A stretch of 64,000 bases of DNA from Callipepla californica brunnescens. Its lineage: Eukaryota > Chordata > Aves > Galliformes > Odontophoridae. The DNA lies in the NCBI GenBank assembly GCA_023055505.1, contig JALIRH010000013.1:9114001-9178000 (forward strand), in the 5' to 3' direction. The translations under genes were made by a program, and so were the position numbers. Below are positions 22,501 through 35,456 of this stretch, one piece after another. The notes beneath the pieces are model-generated. The model did not search any database and was not told the DNA's origin. It saw only the letters and a program-made list of their open reading frames with translations. Within the stretch, counting starts at the first letter, position 1; every line of letters begins with the position of its first letter.

Positions 22501-25500
22501 GGCTAGAGAGCTGTAACATGGAGGACCAGGATTCATTTTGAATTTGAACCTCTGCATCTAGCAGATGCAGAAGTGGTAATTGAGACTGAGCAGGAAGCAA
22601 ATAATGAATGTCACAATTAATGCCAGCAAGCATTCTGTGGAATATTAATAAAGCACTGAAGCCCAGCAAGTCTTGGGAACCAAGGCCAGGACGTACCCAG
22701 TGTGCAATGTGGAACGCAGAATATTTTCAAAGCTATGACTTACTAAATACTTAGTTTACTAATGGTGCACTATTTACTTTCTTAATTATCAATCTCATTT
22801 GCTTTTGCTTTACACAAAAAGAAGGATGAGAACTATGCATGGTTAATTACAGATATTTACCCTGGATATTGTCAATATGCCATTTGAATGTTGTAGGTAA
22901 AATAATTACCTTTTAATGGGTGAGCTTTCTCTGTACAAAAATCTATCTTTAATGTGCAATTTTAAAGATGTCTAAACTCTTTGGTGCATCTAAGAGCACA
23001 GAGGAAATGTATGGTCACTGTCCAATATGACTCGATAACTTTAATGAGATCATTTCTTATATATCTACCATTCTACATTCATAAATGGAAACTCCATTCC
23101 ACTTAATATGGCAACTTTTTATTGCATTAAAATGTTAAACATTACACTGTCTAAACCCACACCAGAAAAAATAGCATCTGTCATAATAAAGGCAGTAGTT
23201 TTAATTCTAGGCAGGTATTTCACCGTATTCTTTAAATATTCATTATGCGTACGCCTAAAAGTCAGTACATACTCTTAAGATTTCACTACTAAGATTTTCA
23301 AGGTCCTAATTAAAATAACCATATGCAGTAGCTGATATCTCCTCTTTCTATACTTAATACATTCCTATATTATAACTGCAGTAATCTGGATTTGGCTATA
23401 AGAAAGGTGAAGAAGTTTTATTTCTGCCTGACAGCATTTTGTAAAACCCACGTTAATGCTGAATGAGAAGCACATACCAGCACCAGCTTTCTTTTCCTCC
23501 TTGGGCACGTTCTGCTTTCCTTCATTGATTTGTTTCTTAGTTCTATTACCTTTTAAGGCCACTTTGGCTTGAAAAAGCATTACACTTAACATTTAATTGA
23601 AAAAGTGTAAAAGAAGGAAGCAAAAATACATTTTGTTCCTTGAATGGTGCATCTTTTTTTATATTGATACAGAAGGAGATAGAGATGGCAAAAACATCAT
23701 ATGCATGTGTGAAGCATTGCATCCCTGCTAGGCAAATACAGAGCTTTGTAGCATCACAAGGGACCATTGCTGTCCTTACTGCAGTTTTTCCCCAGAATGA
23801 TTACATTGCAAAATAAACTTCAGAAAGAGCCTTAGAGGTTTGCTCCATGATGGAGTGAGTCCCATGAGGGATTTGAGGTCCTGCCATGATGTCTTAAGTG
23901 AGTAGTAGGAATTCCAGGGAATAATGTAGAACAGGAAGGTGAGGTAATGGCTGATATGGGCAAAATCTGTATCAGAAAAGCAGGTAAACAGTTCTGCTCA
24001 AAATTTCTCTTTGCTACCCTTCGAGAGAAAATATTTGTCTTTTGATTACTTCAAACTTATTTGTTTCATCTACCTCAGAGGATTTGTCATCTAGGCATCT
24101 CCTAACCTGTTTGGAGCAGATATAATACTGTGCATTGTGGCACTTTGTAGCTGTACCTCACTTAGCTCTGAGCAAGCTGCCACCAGTACTACACAGTCGC
24201 AGTGCCAAGTCTGGGCTAATTCAACCCCCAGGGAAGTGGCTGTTCTCTTTGCAGTGCTGCTTCTGACACAGTTGAGTGGTGGCAACTTGTCTGGGTGTCC
24301 CTTACCACAGATCCACCCACACCCTGGATGCTTCTTAGATTATAGCCAGAAGCTGTAAGTCTACCTGGAGGCCTATCTCTTTTTCTACTTAGTAAACAAA
24401 TCTGTTTTCAATATTGATTTTGATCTTTGGATACTTTTACAGATTACCCAGGTATGGTTTTTGGTGGAGGTGTTTGTTTGTTTCTAATACGTATGAATGA
24501 AATTGTCACACTAGGATTTAAAAACCATCTCAAAACTCTTTAATGTCTGCCTTGTAAAACCAATATTGCATCTTGATGATTTCTTCTCTGCTGGATTTAC
24601 CTCTTTAACCTATCCAAACTGAAACTGAGAAGAGAGGATAGGAATGTGACTTACAGTAGAATGTCTTCAGGCTGCGTCACACTTCCTCACCCATGGCTAT
24701 TTAGGTGAGTTTATGTGCTGTGCATCAGTATAATTCCAAAAGCTAGCCACAACACCCACTCGTTTGTCTACCTGTCATGTAATAGTGAGGCTTCTATGTC
24801 AGTGGTCATAGGAGACATCTTCTGGGATTTATTTTTATTAAGTATGGAAAATCTCACAGCGTGTCCTTAATATTCCAACCATGAGATTTAAGACAACAGC
24901 AAAAAATGATTTTTAGGACAGTTCTCTAGCAACCCAAGCATTAGAAGTGTGATCCCATTTCTGCTGCTGAAGGCTGCAAAGTTCTAGCGGGCAGCAGTGT
25001 TGGTCCCTGCTGCTGGGAGAGTCACTAATGGAAATCAAGGATTCTGCTGTAAGCTGTTCCAGTCTGTTAAAAACCATTCATGCTATTTAGGAGACTGTAT
25101 CAAAATTTTGTGCCCATCATAATTCCTCTATTATTTTCATATTTGGCTTCCAATTATTTTTCTATGAAAACCTCATTGTTCTGCCCAACCATGGATTTTG
25201 ATGCTGTTCAAATTTCCAGTCAGATAACAGCAATAGAGCTTTTATTAAAAAATAATCATGTAACATAAGTGAGGCACATAGCCAAAGGGGTGACATTTTA
25301 TTCAGCTAGTGACTAGCCTAGAAAAAAACAATAGCTTGTGAGGTTTTAGCTGGCCATTCATCTCAGTGGAGAAATCTATTTGTGAATCTGTAGAGCAGCA
25401 ATTCAATGTGTTTGTGCCTTTCTCCTTAGCAACCTTTCCTTTATCATTCAAAGGAAGCCTTTGTTTTTTGTGCCTCTGCATCAACACACCCAGAAGCTGT

Positions 25501-27747
25501 AGATGTGATTATGTACCCCAAATTTGTCCAGTGTGTGTATTATTAGGTAGTGAAATCCATGCATGCTACAAAGTCACGTGAGATCAGTGGAGATGGTTAA
25601 AAAGAAAATGAGTGCAGCTCACTGATCAATAGGGTCTGTGATTTCTCGCCAGAATATTTATTCATTTTTGCAGGAAATGTGCAGAATTTTGAGCCCAGTG
25701 TTTGAGTGCCTCACAGTCTGGAGTCTGTGTGTGTGAGAGGCATTGGATCCTACTGTTCTGTTTAGTTTTCTTTTTTTGCATGGTCCCTTCTAACCCATAT
25801 TCCTTATGCAATTCCAGTAGTTTTTTTACTGGCTATGACATATATTCCCAATTGCCCAGAATGCCCACATTTGTGTTTTTTTTTCACCTAGGATGTATTT
25901 TTTCTACCAGATGTGTCCTATTATGAATGCAAATTTTCCAAATATTTGATTATTCCAGCCACAGGACTCACAACCCTGTACCTTCTCCAGAGTGTTCTGA
26001 TAATACACTGATAGCCTGTTGTCAGATGTGACTAATGTTACCTTTAAAAAAATGCCGAATGAGCCCAGCAGTGTATTTTATGCCCTGTAGATTTATGTAT
26101 AGGCTGCTAACATAGTTTTGGCCATTCTCCCACTGTTAATGAAATGAAAAACAGCCTGTGCTATACAGCTTATGTCCTGTATATACATACTAGTCCCAAA
26201 TACTTACACCATGCCATGCCTTATTGAGGTGATGGTCAGCAGTTGCCCAGTATTTGAGCCTAGCTTCTCAATAAGTCAGGAAAAAAAAAGGTTTGGATTC
26301 AAATGACACATCAGTGACTTGAGATCAATGTTTCCAAATTTAACTATGGAAAAATCTATCATTCCTCACTTCAGTTTAGGTGAAACAAAGACGAGGAATG
26401 AGCAGGTATAACTCAGAAGCTAGCAAATGTCATCATAAATTCCACACCAGTTGCTATTCCCAGCAGTCGGTGTAGTCACATAGAGAAATTGTGCCTTTGA
26501 AAAGATAAATCGTTTGGTCCCCTGTCTCAGTGCTGTTACTTATTCAGATAGAGAAACGTGCACAAGGCATCAGAGTGGTGGGTAACGCATTTATTAGTCA
26601 GTGATTTAAATATTAATGGTATTCAATGATTTAGGAAGCCATTTTGGATACAATTGTTGCTATTTGTTAATAATAATTGGACAGCTGCTGGAGGCCCTTG
26701 TCTAAGGGTTGATTCCACTGGGCCTGCCAAGGGGTTTGCTGTCAGGGCTCCATGGTCACCAATTTTTTGATCAAGCTGAGTCCTACAAGAAATGGGCTGG
26801 ATCATTCCTGCTGTAATGAGCAACAAGGAGCTTGGGTCAGAACCTTTTTCCCTGTGTTGTAAGGACAGCAGTCAGAGGAGCATGCATCTAAGAAAAAGAA
26901 GAGTAAAACCTATTCATCTCCTCTTTTCTCCCAGAGCAGCAGAACTGCATGCCACTTGGTGATGTCTGATTTATTAACTGGGTTTGACCTGCCTTTATTG
27001 AGTTAGTAAAAGAAAAATCACATCTGCCAGCTTCTGCTGTCCTGCTGTTGTGGATGAAAGTTAATGTCTTAAGGGTGAGAACCTCAACCACAAAGATCCC
27101 AAGTTTTTCCATTTCGAGACTTGTCCATTCATGCAAATTGCACTATTCCTCATGCACATATTGGTTTCGCCTAATGCTTCTGTAAGTATAAATACTGTAT
27201 CTAGCTCTATATATACACAGCCTGGTACAGAGTCAGGGAGCTGTTGATAGCAGCAGTACAAACATTTACAGTCCAAAAGGCAGACAAAACATGTGCTGCT
27301 ACACTAACTTACCACTGGAAGTATGTCATACATGGTTGAACTACAGAGTATTAAAAGCTGAGAAAATGCTAAACGGTGCTGATAAACAAAAAAGTCCCTA
27401 AAGGACAAAGATTCAAACAGATTCATTCCATAAAAAATAAAATCTGTGTCCACAACTATTCACAAAAGGAGCTTTAATCTCTAATTAGCAAGACTTAAAT
27501 AGTCATTTTTATTTATAACAACAAAATGTTTAGGCTGCGTTCAGCCATATGGAGGCATAGTTTTTAGAGACATCACTGACTTTGTAGATTGCATGTGGGA
27601 AGAGGAGAGTACAAACAAAAGAAGCAAAAAATAGAAATGTGAGAAAAGGGAAATTGTTAATATGTACCATGGGTTAAACGTATGCTTAGAATTGGGTCTA
27701 GAAATTGTACTAGATTGTGAGAATAGATCTGGATTTCACTCCTCTCT
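22501..27747. other. Non-coding DNA
   Basis: No gene or recognisable repeat. A moderately GC-richer patch at about 26,680-26,830 was examined and not assigned. A 73-codon plus-strand open frame at 24137-24358 ends at a GTAAG, but no acceptor or domain supports it as an exon. Confidence 0.5.
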
Positions 27748-27772
27748 CCCCACTCCCCCCCCCACCCCCCCC
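27748..27772. repeat. C-rich tract (minus-strand G-quadruplex / plus-strand i-motif candidate)
   Basis: The plus strand reads C4-ACT-C9-A-C8. On the minus strand this is G8, T, G9, AGT, G4, enough for four G-triplets with very short loops because the 9-G run can be split. Short-loop motifs are the most stable G-quadruplex class in vitro. The run lengths suggest a polymorphic microsatellite. Confidence 0.7.
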
Positions 27773-30700
27773 AGCTGTACAACTGGATTATTTGATTTTC
27801 TGCAACTTGCTTTCCTCCTTACTCTGCTCTATTTTGTAAGTTTTCTGTAGCAAAGCCTGTTTCATGCCATGTGTGTGCTTTCCCAATTCAAATGGAAATG
27901 AGATTTTCAGCAGAGCTGTTGGTGCTGCTGTGTTTCTTGTGGGAGAGCTCCCTTGTTGTAAGAGCATGTCTTCTGTAAATTCTGCATTCTTTTGAAATAC
28001 GACTGTTCTAGTGCTCCTAACCTCAATGAAAACTGCAAATTGGTATTTAGTGCGTATTGTTTGTAATCAGAATGAAAAAATCCATTCAGTTTGGAGTACT
28101 ACAGATAAAAACTAATCACTACACCATCCCACAGGAAAACCCAAAGTTTTGGTAAAAATTCCAAACTAGAAATTGCACATATGCAACCCACAGCTGGTAA
28201 TAGATAGTTGAGATTTCATAGCTGCCCTGGCTGTACAGTGCAAATTTTCTGTTAGCGTTAACCCTAAACCCCCAGGTTGCTTTGCAAACCTCAGGCTTTT
28301 CTGGAGCACCAGGGCCCTATGCCCCCTATACTTTAAAGAACAAAGAATACATTTTAAAAGAAAAGGCCCCTGAGTTTCTTTTGATATGTTTGGAGAATGA
28401 AGGAAAAGAGAATCTGGGACTGTAATCTATTTTTAAAATTGAATAAAATGCAAATATGTGGTGAGTAAAAGAGATTTTAACCTTTTAAGTTAAGGATTTC
28501 ACCTTTTAAGAAAATTGGTGTGTTCTTTCCCTGAGTAATATTAAAAACTCCTAGAATCTGAGAATCACACTGGAATGAATTACTCTTGTATTTCTGTTTA
28601 GGGAAATGTAAAGCATCTTTCCTTTGGTTTGTCAGACTTTATTAGAAATGCAACAAAATGAAAAGCATTTCTCTCAAGCCTGATACCCTTTTTCAACTTT
28701 AGATGTGATTTTTTTTTTTTTTTTTTAAGCTTAACTGAAAGTAGACCTTGTTGGAAGTCATTCCATATTTAGGAATTGAAAAATCAAACCCACTTCTCAG
28801 TTTCTAGTACTTACTGGATGATTACTACATCAGTGCAAAGTACTGTGCGTTCGACGTTTATGTCACAATGCCATTACTTTTCCTTTATTGCCAAATACCA
28901 GGAAGCTGCAATTCTGTTTGATCATAGCTGGGGCTTTCTGGCACCCAGTGCCATGGCTTTTTTGTGTGTGATAAATCAACCATTTTTTGCATAAAGACTA
29001 TGTAGGGTTACTGCATCTCATTTCAAGTATTTAAATGTTTTATGTTAACTCAAATGTGATGGAATTTATGATAAACGAAAACAGATTCTCAGGGTACAAG
29101 GTAAAGAGGAAAAAGGCAAGGATACCATGAGGTGAAGTGCTATGCATTCAGAATGAAAAACAGCCTGGAAAACAGAGCTCAGAAAGGTTAAACTAAAAGC
29201 CAATAACACATTGCACATACTTTATCTGTCTAGTGGAATATTTTCTTTAAAAGCTGTATGTTTAAACCAAATCCCTTTAGAGAAATCACGGTTAAAATCA
29301 CATAAGTATTACCATGAAATGGCTTTTTGTTAAAAAAATAAATAAATACAATATTTTTTTTAATTTGGGAATAAAATATGAACTCATCTGCTCACTCACC
29401 AGGAATCTATTGCCCTGGTACTGGGAATGGCTGTGTCACTGTGGGCAGTGGACTTCAGAGGAAGAGACCAAACAGAAAATTTGACCTGACCAATATCTTT
29501 CAACTACCTCTGTCTCTTTGAGTAACAAGACCAAATTAGTAATCAAAAGATTAATCACCTTTTGGGTGCTTTCCCTACATCCAAAGATGCACATCTATCA
29601 AACTGTTATTGTGCTCTTTGTATCTGTTGTAGTTATCGTGGCAGTAAATAGGGGGCATTATTTTTGGAGCAACCCACATAGAAAATATGCCATATGTATT
29701 CCAGTCAGTGTCAGTGAACTGTGAACGTATTACCACTGTTAATGTCTACTAATAATATGTTGTAATTAGCAATAAACTGTCTTCTGCAGAGGGTACAGGT
29801 GGGATGTGCCTGACTATGCTTGAAGAAAACTGTAGTTAGTTATATTACCCGATAAAATAATTTCAAGTTCCATCCCCTGAACAGAATAGATACGCTGTGT
29901 TATCATGTTGTCAGAATGTGTATATGGTTTCATTTATTTTCTTTATGGAACCTGAAAGTTGTGCCTGTGTTTGCTGTTGTGGATTAGTTTCCACATAGAT
30001 CTTTAATGGGTTTGTGGAGTTCTCATCGACAGCGATAAAAATGAATACTGGAGTCAGTGGAATGCAAAATACTACCAGCAAAACAGTGACTAGATGCATT
30101 CAAACAGAATGGAAGATGTCTGACTGATGTGAGCTGTATGGGGAGGGTAGTGGTGGGAAGAACTGTCAATTTCCAGGATAATAAACTAGAGAAAAAAATT
30201 ATAGAACTGTTCATTGCAAAATAAGAACTGAGTGTTTCCTGAATTAGTTATCCTCAGTGCTACAGTATGGTTTCACATAAAGTTTGTGATAAAACCATGC
30301 CTGTAGGAGGAATTTGAATGTTTTTAGGCCCATATGCATGTAAAATCTGCTTGATTAAGATTGAAATGTGTATGCAAAGACTTGATAAATAAGAGTGCCA
30401 CATGACTGGTGGGAATGAAGGACAGCACCAGGGAAGAACAGTATTAAAAGGGAAAAGCAAAATGGATAATGCTGAAATGAGTAACACTGTGCCTCAAAGA
30501 AGTAAAAAAAAGGCTGAAAAAAATCAGTGAAGAAGCTCTCAAAAGCATATTACACTGTAATATTCCCTCAAGGCATGCAGGAAAAAATAGGGTTTGAAAC
30601 TGCAACAGTCAGGTTCAGCAAGTGTTTCTTGGAATATAGCAGTGCAGTGAGTATGTGATAATTAGGAAGGACTTTTCAATAAAGTCTTATATTAACCCCT

Positions 30701-31633
30701 TCACGATTTTTTTGAATGGATGGATAAATGGTCACAGAGTTATTGAAAGACTTGTCTGTGACTCCTGAAAATAAAAGTGAAGGAGCAGAGAGAACAGGTG
30801 TTGTGATTTGCCTTGGACTGTCTTCTAGAATGTGCCATGCCCTGGGCATCTGTAAGCTGAACAATTCAGACTTGAAAACGTTGAGGGTAGCTATTTTTAC
30901 AAATTGCTAACTAGAGTTCCTAGAATTTTCTTTACATTTTTGACATGGGATGATTTCTTTTAACTCTCTATGATCAAATAGTGATAGCTTGTCAGCGGAA
31001 AGCTGGAATAACTGGATTAAGTATGTGAACTGCCATACCTATTCCAACGTTCCATTGAATAAATATTTCCAAAGCCTGACCAGTGTATTGATAAATGTAG
31101 TTACACCTGGTATTTTGAAATACACTTCATGTAATGTCTTTAGCGTAGAATTACACCTGCAAGGCCAAATGCAGAAGTGAGACTAAGCTGCTGTGTAATT
31201 CACACTTCTTTCTGCACTGCATATTGTGCCCTTTGGCTCAAAGCTGGTTTGGGTGTGGAGAATTTGAAGTATGTGCTCCGTGTTGTGATTTGAGTTTGAA
31301 AATGTGTACAAATCAAAGAAAGCTGGAAATTACCTAAGAAGACCAAGTAAGCCCTGATAGTACTGAGGTTACTTTTCACTTCTAACTCATTTCTTCATTT
31401 TAAAAAATAACATGACTATCCATTCTGATCAGTTTGACTCAAAGTCTGTATTCAAAAACAACGTATTTCTAAATAAATGCATTTTAGAATGATTTCATGT
31501 CTCTCCCACTTGGTTTATTTGCTCAAAAAATGTAATAAAAACTATTCTCTTCTCAGCTGGAAGAGTTTTTACTTCTCTCCATGGCCTATCACCCTTCAGT
31601 GGTAAATTATAACTGCATGTTAGATTAAAAATA
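27773..31633. other. Non-coding DNA with an 18-T run
   Basis: Contains a run of 18 T at 28709-28726 followed by AAG. Otherwise no gene or recognised repeat. Open frames are under 80 codons. Confidence 0.55.
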
Positions 31634-31800
31634 TCAGCGTTACATGGCACTTCTCATTCAGAAGGATCCAAAAGTACTTCATAACCTTGAAAAACTATAA
31701 TACAAACAATCTCAAGGCATGTCTTCCCCCGTCATTGAAATGCGGGCAGGATGCTGGACTTGATAGAGTAATCATCTGCTGCGATCCGGCATATCCTGTA
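31634..31800 (-). repeat. Ancient interspersed repeat, antisense, with L2/CORE-SINE-like tail
   Basis: Read on the minus strand, 31690-31634 gives TATGAAGTACTTTTGGATCC, then TTCTGAATGAGAAGTGCCATGTAA. This matches the vertebrate tail pattern AAGCGCTTTGGGATCC...GAAAGGCGCTATATAA. It is the same tail type as at 13,060, in opposite orientation. The part to its right (31,700-31,800) has a different texture from its surroundings, with CCCCCGTC, ATGCGGGC and GCGATCCGGC, and may be the element's body, but I cannot name it. A 107-codon plus-strand open frame (31687-32010) crosses it and is treated as chance. Confidence 0.45.
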
Positions 31801-32954
31801 TTCCTGCATTGTTGTGTCTGCTCTGGGGAGTATATACATAGAATTGGAAATGATGTACTGTACTTTCTGTGTAACTCTTTATTTGGGGCTGTTATATATA
31901 AATATTGCAAAGCCATTTCTGTCATAAGCTCTCTATACTGTAATTGTTTCCTACAGTTGACTAGAATGTTAAATATTTGTCAGGAAGTATTATGGGCCAT
32001 TTGCAGTTGACAGACCAGTCACACCCAATGAAGATCCTCAGCTATAATAATTCTCTTGTTCTACCACAAACAAACACTTGTGGAGAGCGAAGAGATTAAT
32101 GAAAACTGTCTGTCACCTTTCTCTGAAGAACTAATGAGTTATTTTATAGAGTAAAATTATTTTATAGGTTTCATTACTGGTTTTAGATGAAGCATCCTCT
32201 CAATTTAATGACTGCTAGTAGTAGGTCTCTGTTTTAAATGCTTGAAGTGGATGTTAATATTTGGTTAGGTTGCAGACAGATGATGCTTTAAATAACTGTT
32301 CTTGATATTTACTTGTAGTTTAGTTTTTCTGTATTACGTCCTATGTCTGTAAATTCTGCTCTATCATGTGGTTACCTTTCCCCGTGCTTACTCCAAGAAA
32401 ATGTGAAAAGATATGAAAACTACTATGAAAGGCATCAATTACAGATGGTACCAATTCATTCTTCCTGATATCAGTCATCTGTTCCCTCAGAGTTGGTGTG
32501 CTTTGGATAAGCAGTAGTACCTCATTATGTTCCTTGCTTCCAGTGGAGTTTCCTTCTGGTACAAAAAATAGACAGAAATTGCAGAATACAAATTGACACT
32601 TGCACCCTTCCTGAGGGCTTGACCTGCCTCCTTGGTGACCTGTCTCTCTGAGGTATAGCTGAGCCATAAGAGTTTATACAGGACATTCAACAAATAGAAA
32701 AATGAATAGAAAGTCTGTCTGTGCTGTGAGGCACTCTACGTTTTCCTGGGGGCAATTTGAGAGCAGAAGCCATGGTTTATTGCAATTGCTCCCTATGGGA
32801 GCTTTTCAGAAAGTAGCTGTATACTTGGGATTCTCAGTGTGTCTAGGTTTTACTAGACTGTAGCTTCACTTAAGCAAGGATATTTCTAAATTCAGTTTTA
32901 TGTACTTCTAGTTTTGTTAACGGTATTGGAGATAACTTGGGACCAAGGAAGTGG
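31801..32954. other. Non-coding DNA
   Basis: No gene or recognisable repeat. Minus-strand open frames of 108 and 68 codons at 32341-32693 overlap in different registers and show no known domain. Confidence 0.5.
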
Positions 32955-33135
32955 TCTGATACTCCCAAGTTTTGGATTCAGATCTTTGTTCTGCCACGTC
33001 ACCCATTCTGACCTTGGGCAAGTCTTCTAACCTCTCTGGCTTGGCTTTATGCCACCTAACTTCTGATGTTTAATGAGACACAAAGTAGTCATGGTGCTGC
33101 CTCAGGCTCCCTGCATAGTTAATAGATGAAATGTG
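32955..33135 (+). mobile_element. MIR-like SINE fragment
   Basis: The sequence follows the MIR/CORE-SINE consensus. TTTGGATTCAGATCTTTGTT stands for the tRNA-like GGGTTCAAATCCNGGCT part, followed by CTGCCAC. The very typical GACCTTGGGCAAGTC and CTAACCTCTCTGGC then stand for the core, with TTCTGATGTTTAATGAGAC in the place of the CATCTGTAAAATGGG segment. A weaker match continues to about 33,135. MIRs are ancient amniote SINEs that lost activity long ago, which fits the divergence. The left end is uncertain. Confidence 0.75.
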
Positions 33136-34867
33136 GCATTCCTGTGTAGCTAATTGGCCCTCCTAAGATCTGTGGTGTACAGATCTCTTCCTCTTGAGTA
33201 TAAAGAAAGCCTCAAGCTTCTGAATTCTTAACTAAGGCGTTTCAAGTAGTTTGACTCTTTTTAAGTGGTATGAAACCACCAAATCCTTGTCTTTGCTACA
33301 GTTTATAAAATGAAGAATGCTTGCCTTTTCTATTTTTCTTCCTTGTTATTTTCTAAGGCAAGTGTTGAGTGCAATAGATCTGTGCAAATGGAGCCTTGAT
33401 TTTCATTTTCTAGATACAATGGTAGTACCCTTTAATTGCTGTGTTAATACAAATTGGCATCAACTAGACTACATTTCCACTGCATAAGTATGGAACCATT
33501 TAATTTGCTTTAAAGTAGAGGAAGCTGTTAATTATGATTTTGGCATTAAATTTAGCATTTTTAGTTACAGATTAAAGCTATTATATAAAACTGGCAGTAC
33601 TTCAAGTGATAGAAATCTGTCCAGTGGAATGACTGGCATGTGCACTGTGTGAAAACGGTCCTATTCTGCAGGTATTGCTTCCTTCCCTTGTAAGTAGACT
33701 TCAGCTTCTGTTAACTAAGCCTGTTTCTGCTGATGAATAGTTTCTACTGGGTGCAGTGTTGAACATTTTCAGAAGATCTAAGTGCCTGAGAACGTACTGC
33801 CCTGCCAAACAGTATGCACTTTGCTTTCATGGAAATAGGTGGAGCAGGCTGCCTGTAGAGTTCATAAGTTGCTTTATGCTTCCAACTAATCTTCTCAACG
33901 TGCAAATTAAGGACTGTGTTGCTGTAAACAGTATCCACTCCACTTTCTCCTCATTCTAGGTAAGATTTGTTCAGATGGTATTGCTTTGTCTTTCTGAATT
34001 CTGAAACTTCCTGGTTTCTTTCTAATTAAATTCATTTATTTAGATTTTTCTGTGTTTCAAGTAGAAGAGTCTTAGCAATTTGCAGACAATCTCATCAAAC
34101 TAAGAGCTCAAAACTAAAAAACAAAACAGAAATCACAGCGTTTAGGTTGACGAAAGTATTTCCTTTTCAGATGTCAGTTTCCTTCAACAAAATGATCAAA
34201 AAAATGTGATTCTAAATGTTTTCTGTTGCCACTTTGCACTGATCTTTTCCCCTGGTTTTTGCAAAGGGAACATAATGTCATGGCTCTCTGTGGATGCAGA
34301 ATGCAGGAAATGACCATTGCACCTGCAGCTTTTGTCTTTAGATGAGGTCGACTCTAGGCTGCTGTCAGGAATAAATAATATGGTGGCACTTTTGTACACT
34401 CAGCCATAATGAATCTCCTATTTTAACACAAAGGAGAACGACAGCTACTGCTCTCAGAAGAAAAGCTTAATCAAAGCTTAATTTGCTTTTATAATTAAGT
34501 CTTCAAAATTGATACACGACACATTCAAGCATAGCATTTTTAATTTAATTAATCATCTAAGGACAAAAAGAATAACTCTTGTTAAATAAAGTACAGTATG
34601 TTGCGCAAAACTTTCAGAACCATACAAAGACTACTCTGCCTATGGTGCTGCAAGAGTCTTGTAGGCCATTGAAGTTACAGCAGCACTGCAGCAGGAGCAA
34701 AAATATAACCTTAAGAATACCAGACTGGTTCCTCTCGCTACATATTCCTGATGATGATTTTGGGGCACCCAGCTGAAGGCTGCACTGAGGATTAAAATTA
34801 GGTCTTGATTTACTTTATTGTGTTGAGCTATCCTTGTTTGAAAAGGGTCTACACTAGTGTTAGGTAT
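33136..34867. other. Non-coding DNA
   Basis: No gene or repeat recognised. Short open frames at 33744-33959 and 34196-34399 have no familiar content. Confidence 0.55.
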
Positions 34868-35456
34868 CATGGCCAGGGTGGTAGCAGGGTGAGGGAGGTG
34901 ATTATCCCCTTCTGCTCTGCCCTTGTGAAGTCCCATCTAGAGTTTTGTGTCCAGGCCTGGGACTTCCAGCACAGGAAGGATGTGAAGTTGTTAGAGTGGG
35001 TCCAGAGGAAGGCCACGATGGTGATCAAAGATCTCAAGTACCTCTGCTTTAAAAAAAAAAGGCTGAGGAAGCTGGCTTGCTTAGGTTGGGAAAGAGAAAG
35101 CTCCAAGGGGACCTCACTGCAGCCTTCCAGTACTTGAAAGGAGCTTATAAGCAGAATGGGGGCTGACTTCACACAACTCGATAGTGATAGAATAAGAGGG
35201 AATGGCTTTACACTAAAAGAGGTAAAGATATTAGGAAGAAATTTTTTACTCGGTGTAGTGAAGCACTGGAACAAGTTGTGCAGAGAAAATATGGATGCCC
35301 CATCCCTTGTGGGACTCAAGGCGGAGTTGGATGGTGCCCTGGGCAGCCTGGCCTGGTGGGGGGGGAGGGGGCAGCCATCCCATGGCAGTGGGTTGGGACT
35401 GGATAATCTTTGAGGGGTTTTCCAACCTCAGCCATTCTATGACTCTATTACTGTAT
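34868..35456 (+). mobile_element. CR1 LINE fragment with reverse-transcriptase remnant
   Basis: A plus-strand CR1 copy of about 590 bp, running from the C-terminal part of the ORF2 reverse transcriptase to the 3' end. Protein-level landmarks are REVIIPFCSALVKSHLEFC, LLEWVQRKATMVIKDLKYL and RIRGNGFTLKEVKILGRNF, in the expected order. After them come GATGCCCCATCCCTT, a G-rich stretch (TGGTGGGGGGGGAGGGGG at about 35355-35372), the GGATAATCTTTGAGG box and a decayed CATTCTATGACTCTATTAC end. The frame shifts near 35,075, where an A-rich insertion lies, and again near 35,150, so no intact protein is made. Most CR1 copies are 5'-truncated like this one. Confidence 0.95.

Noticed and set aside
34867..35319. 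Minus-strand open frame of 150 codons
   Set aside because: It lies antisense to the CR1 reverse-transcriptase remnant, whose plus-strand translation matches the known family; the minus frame is a shadow.
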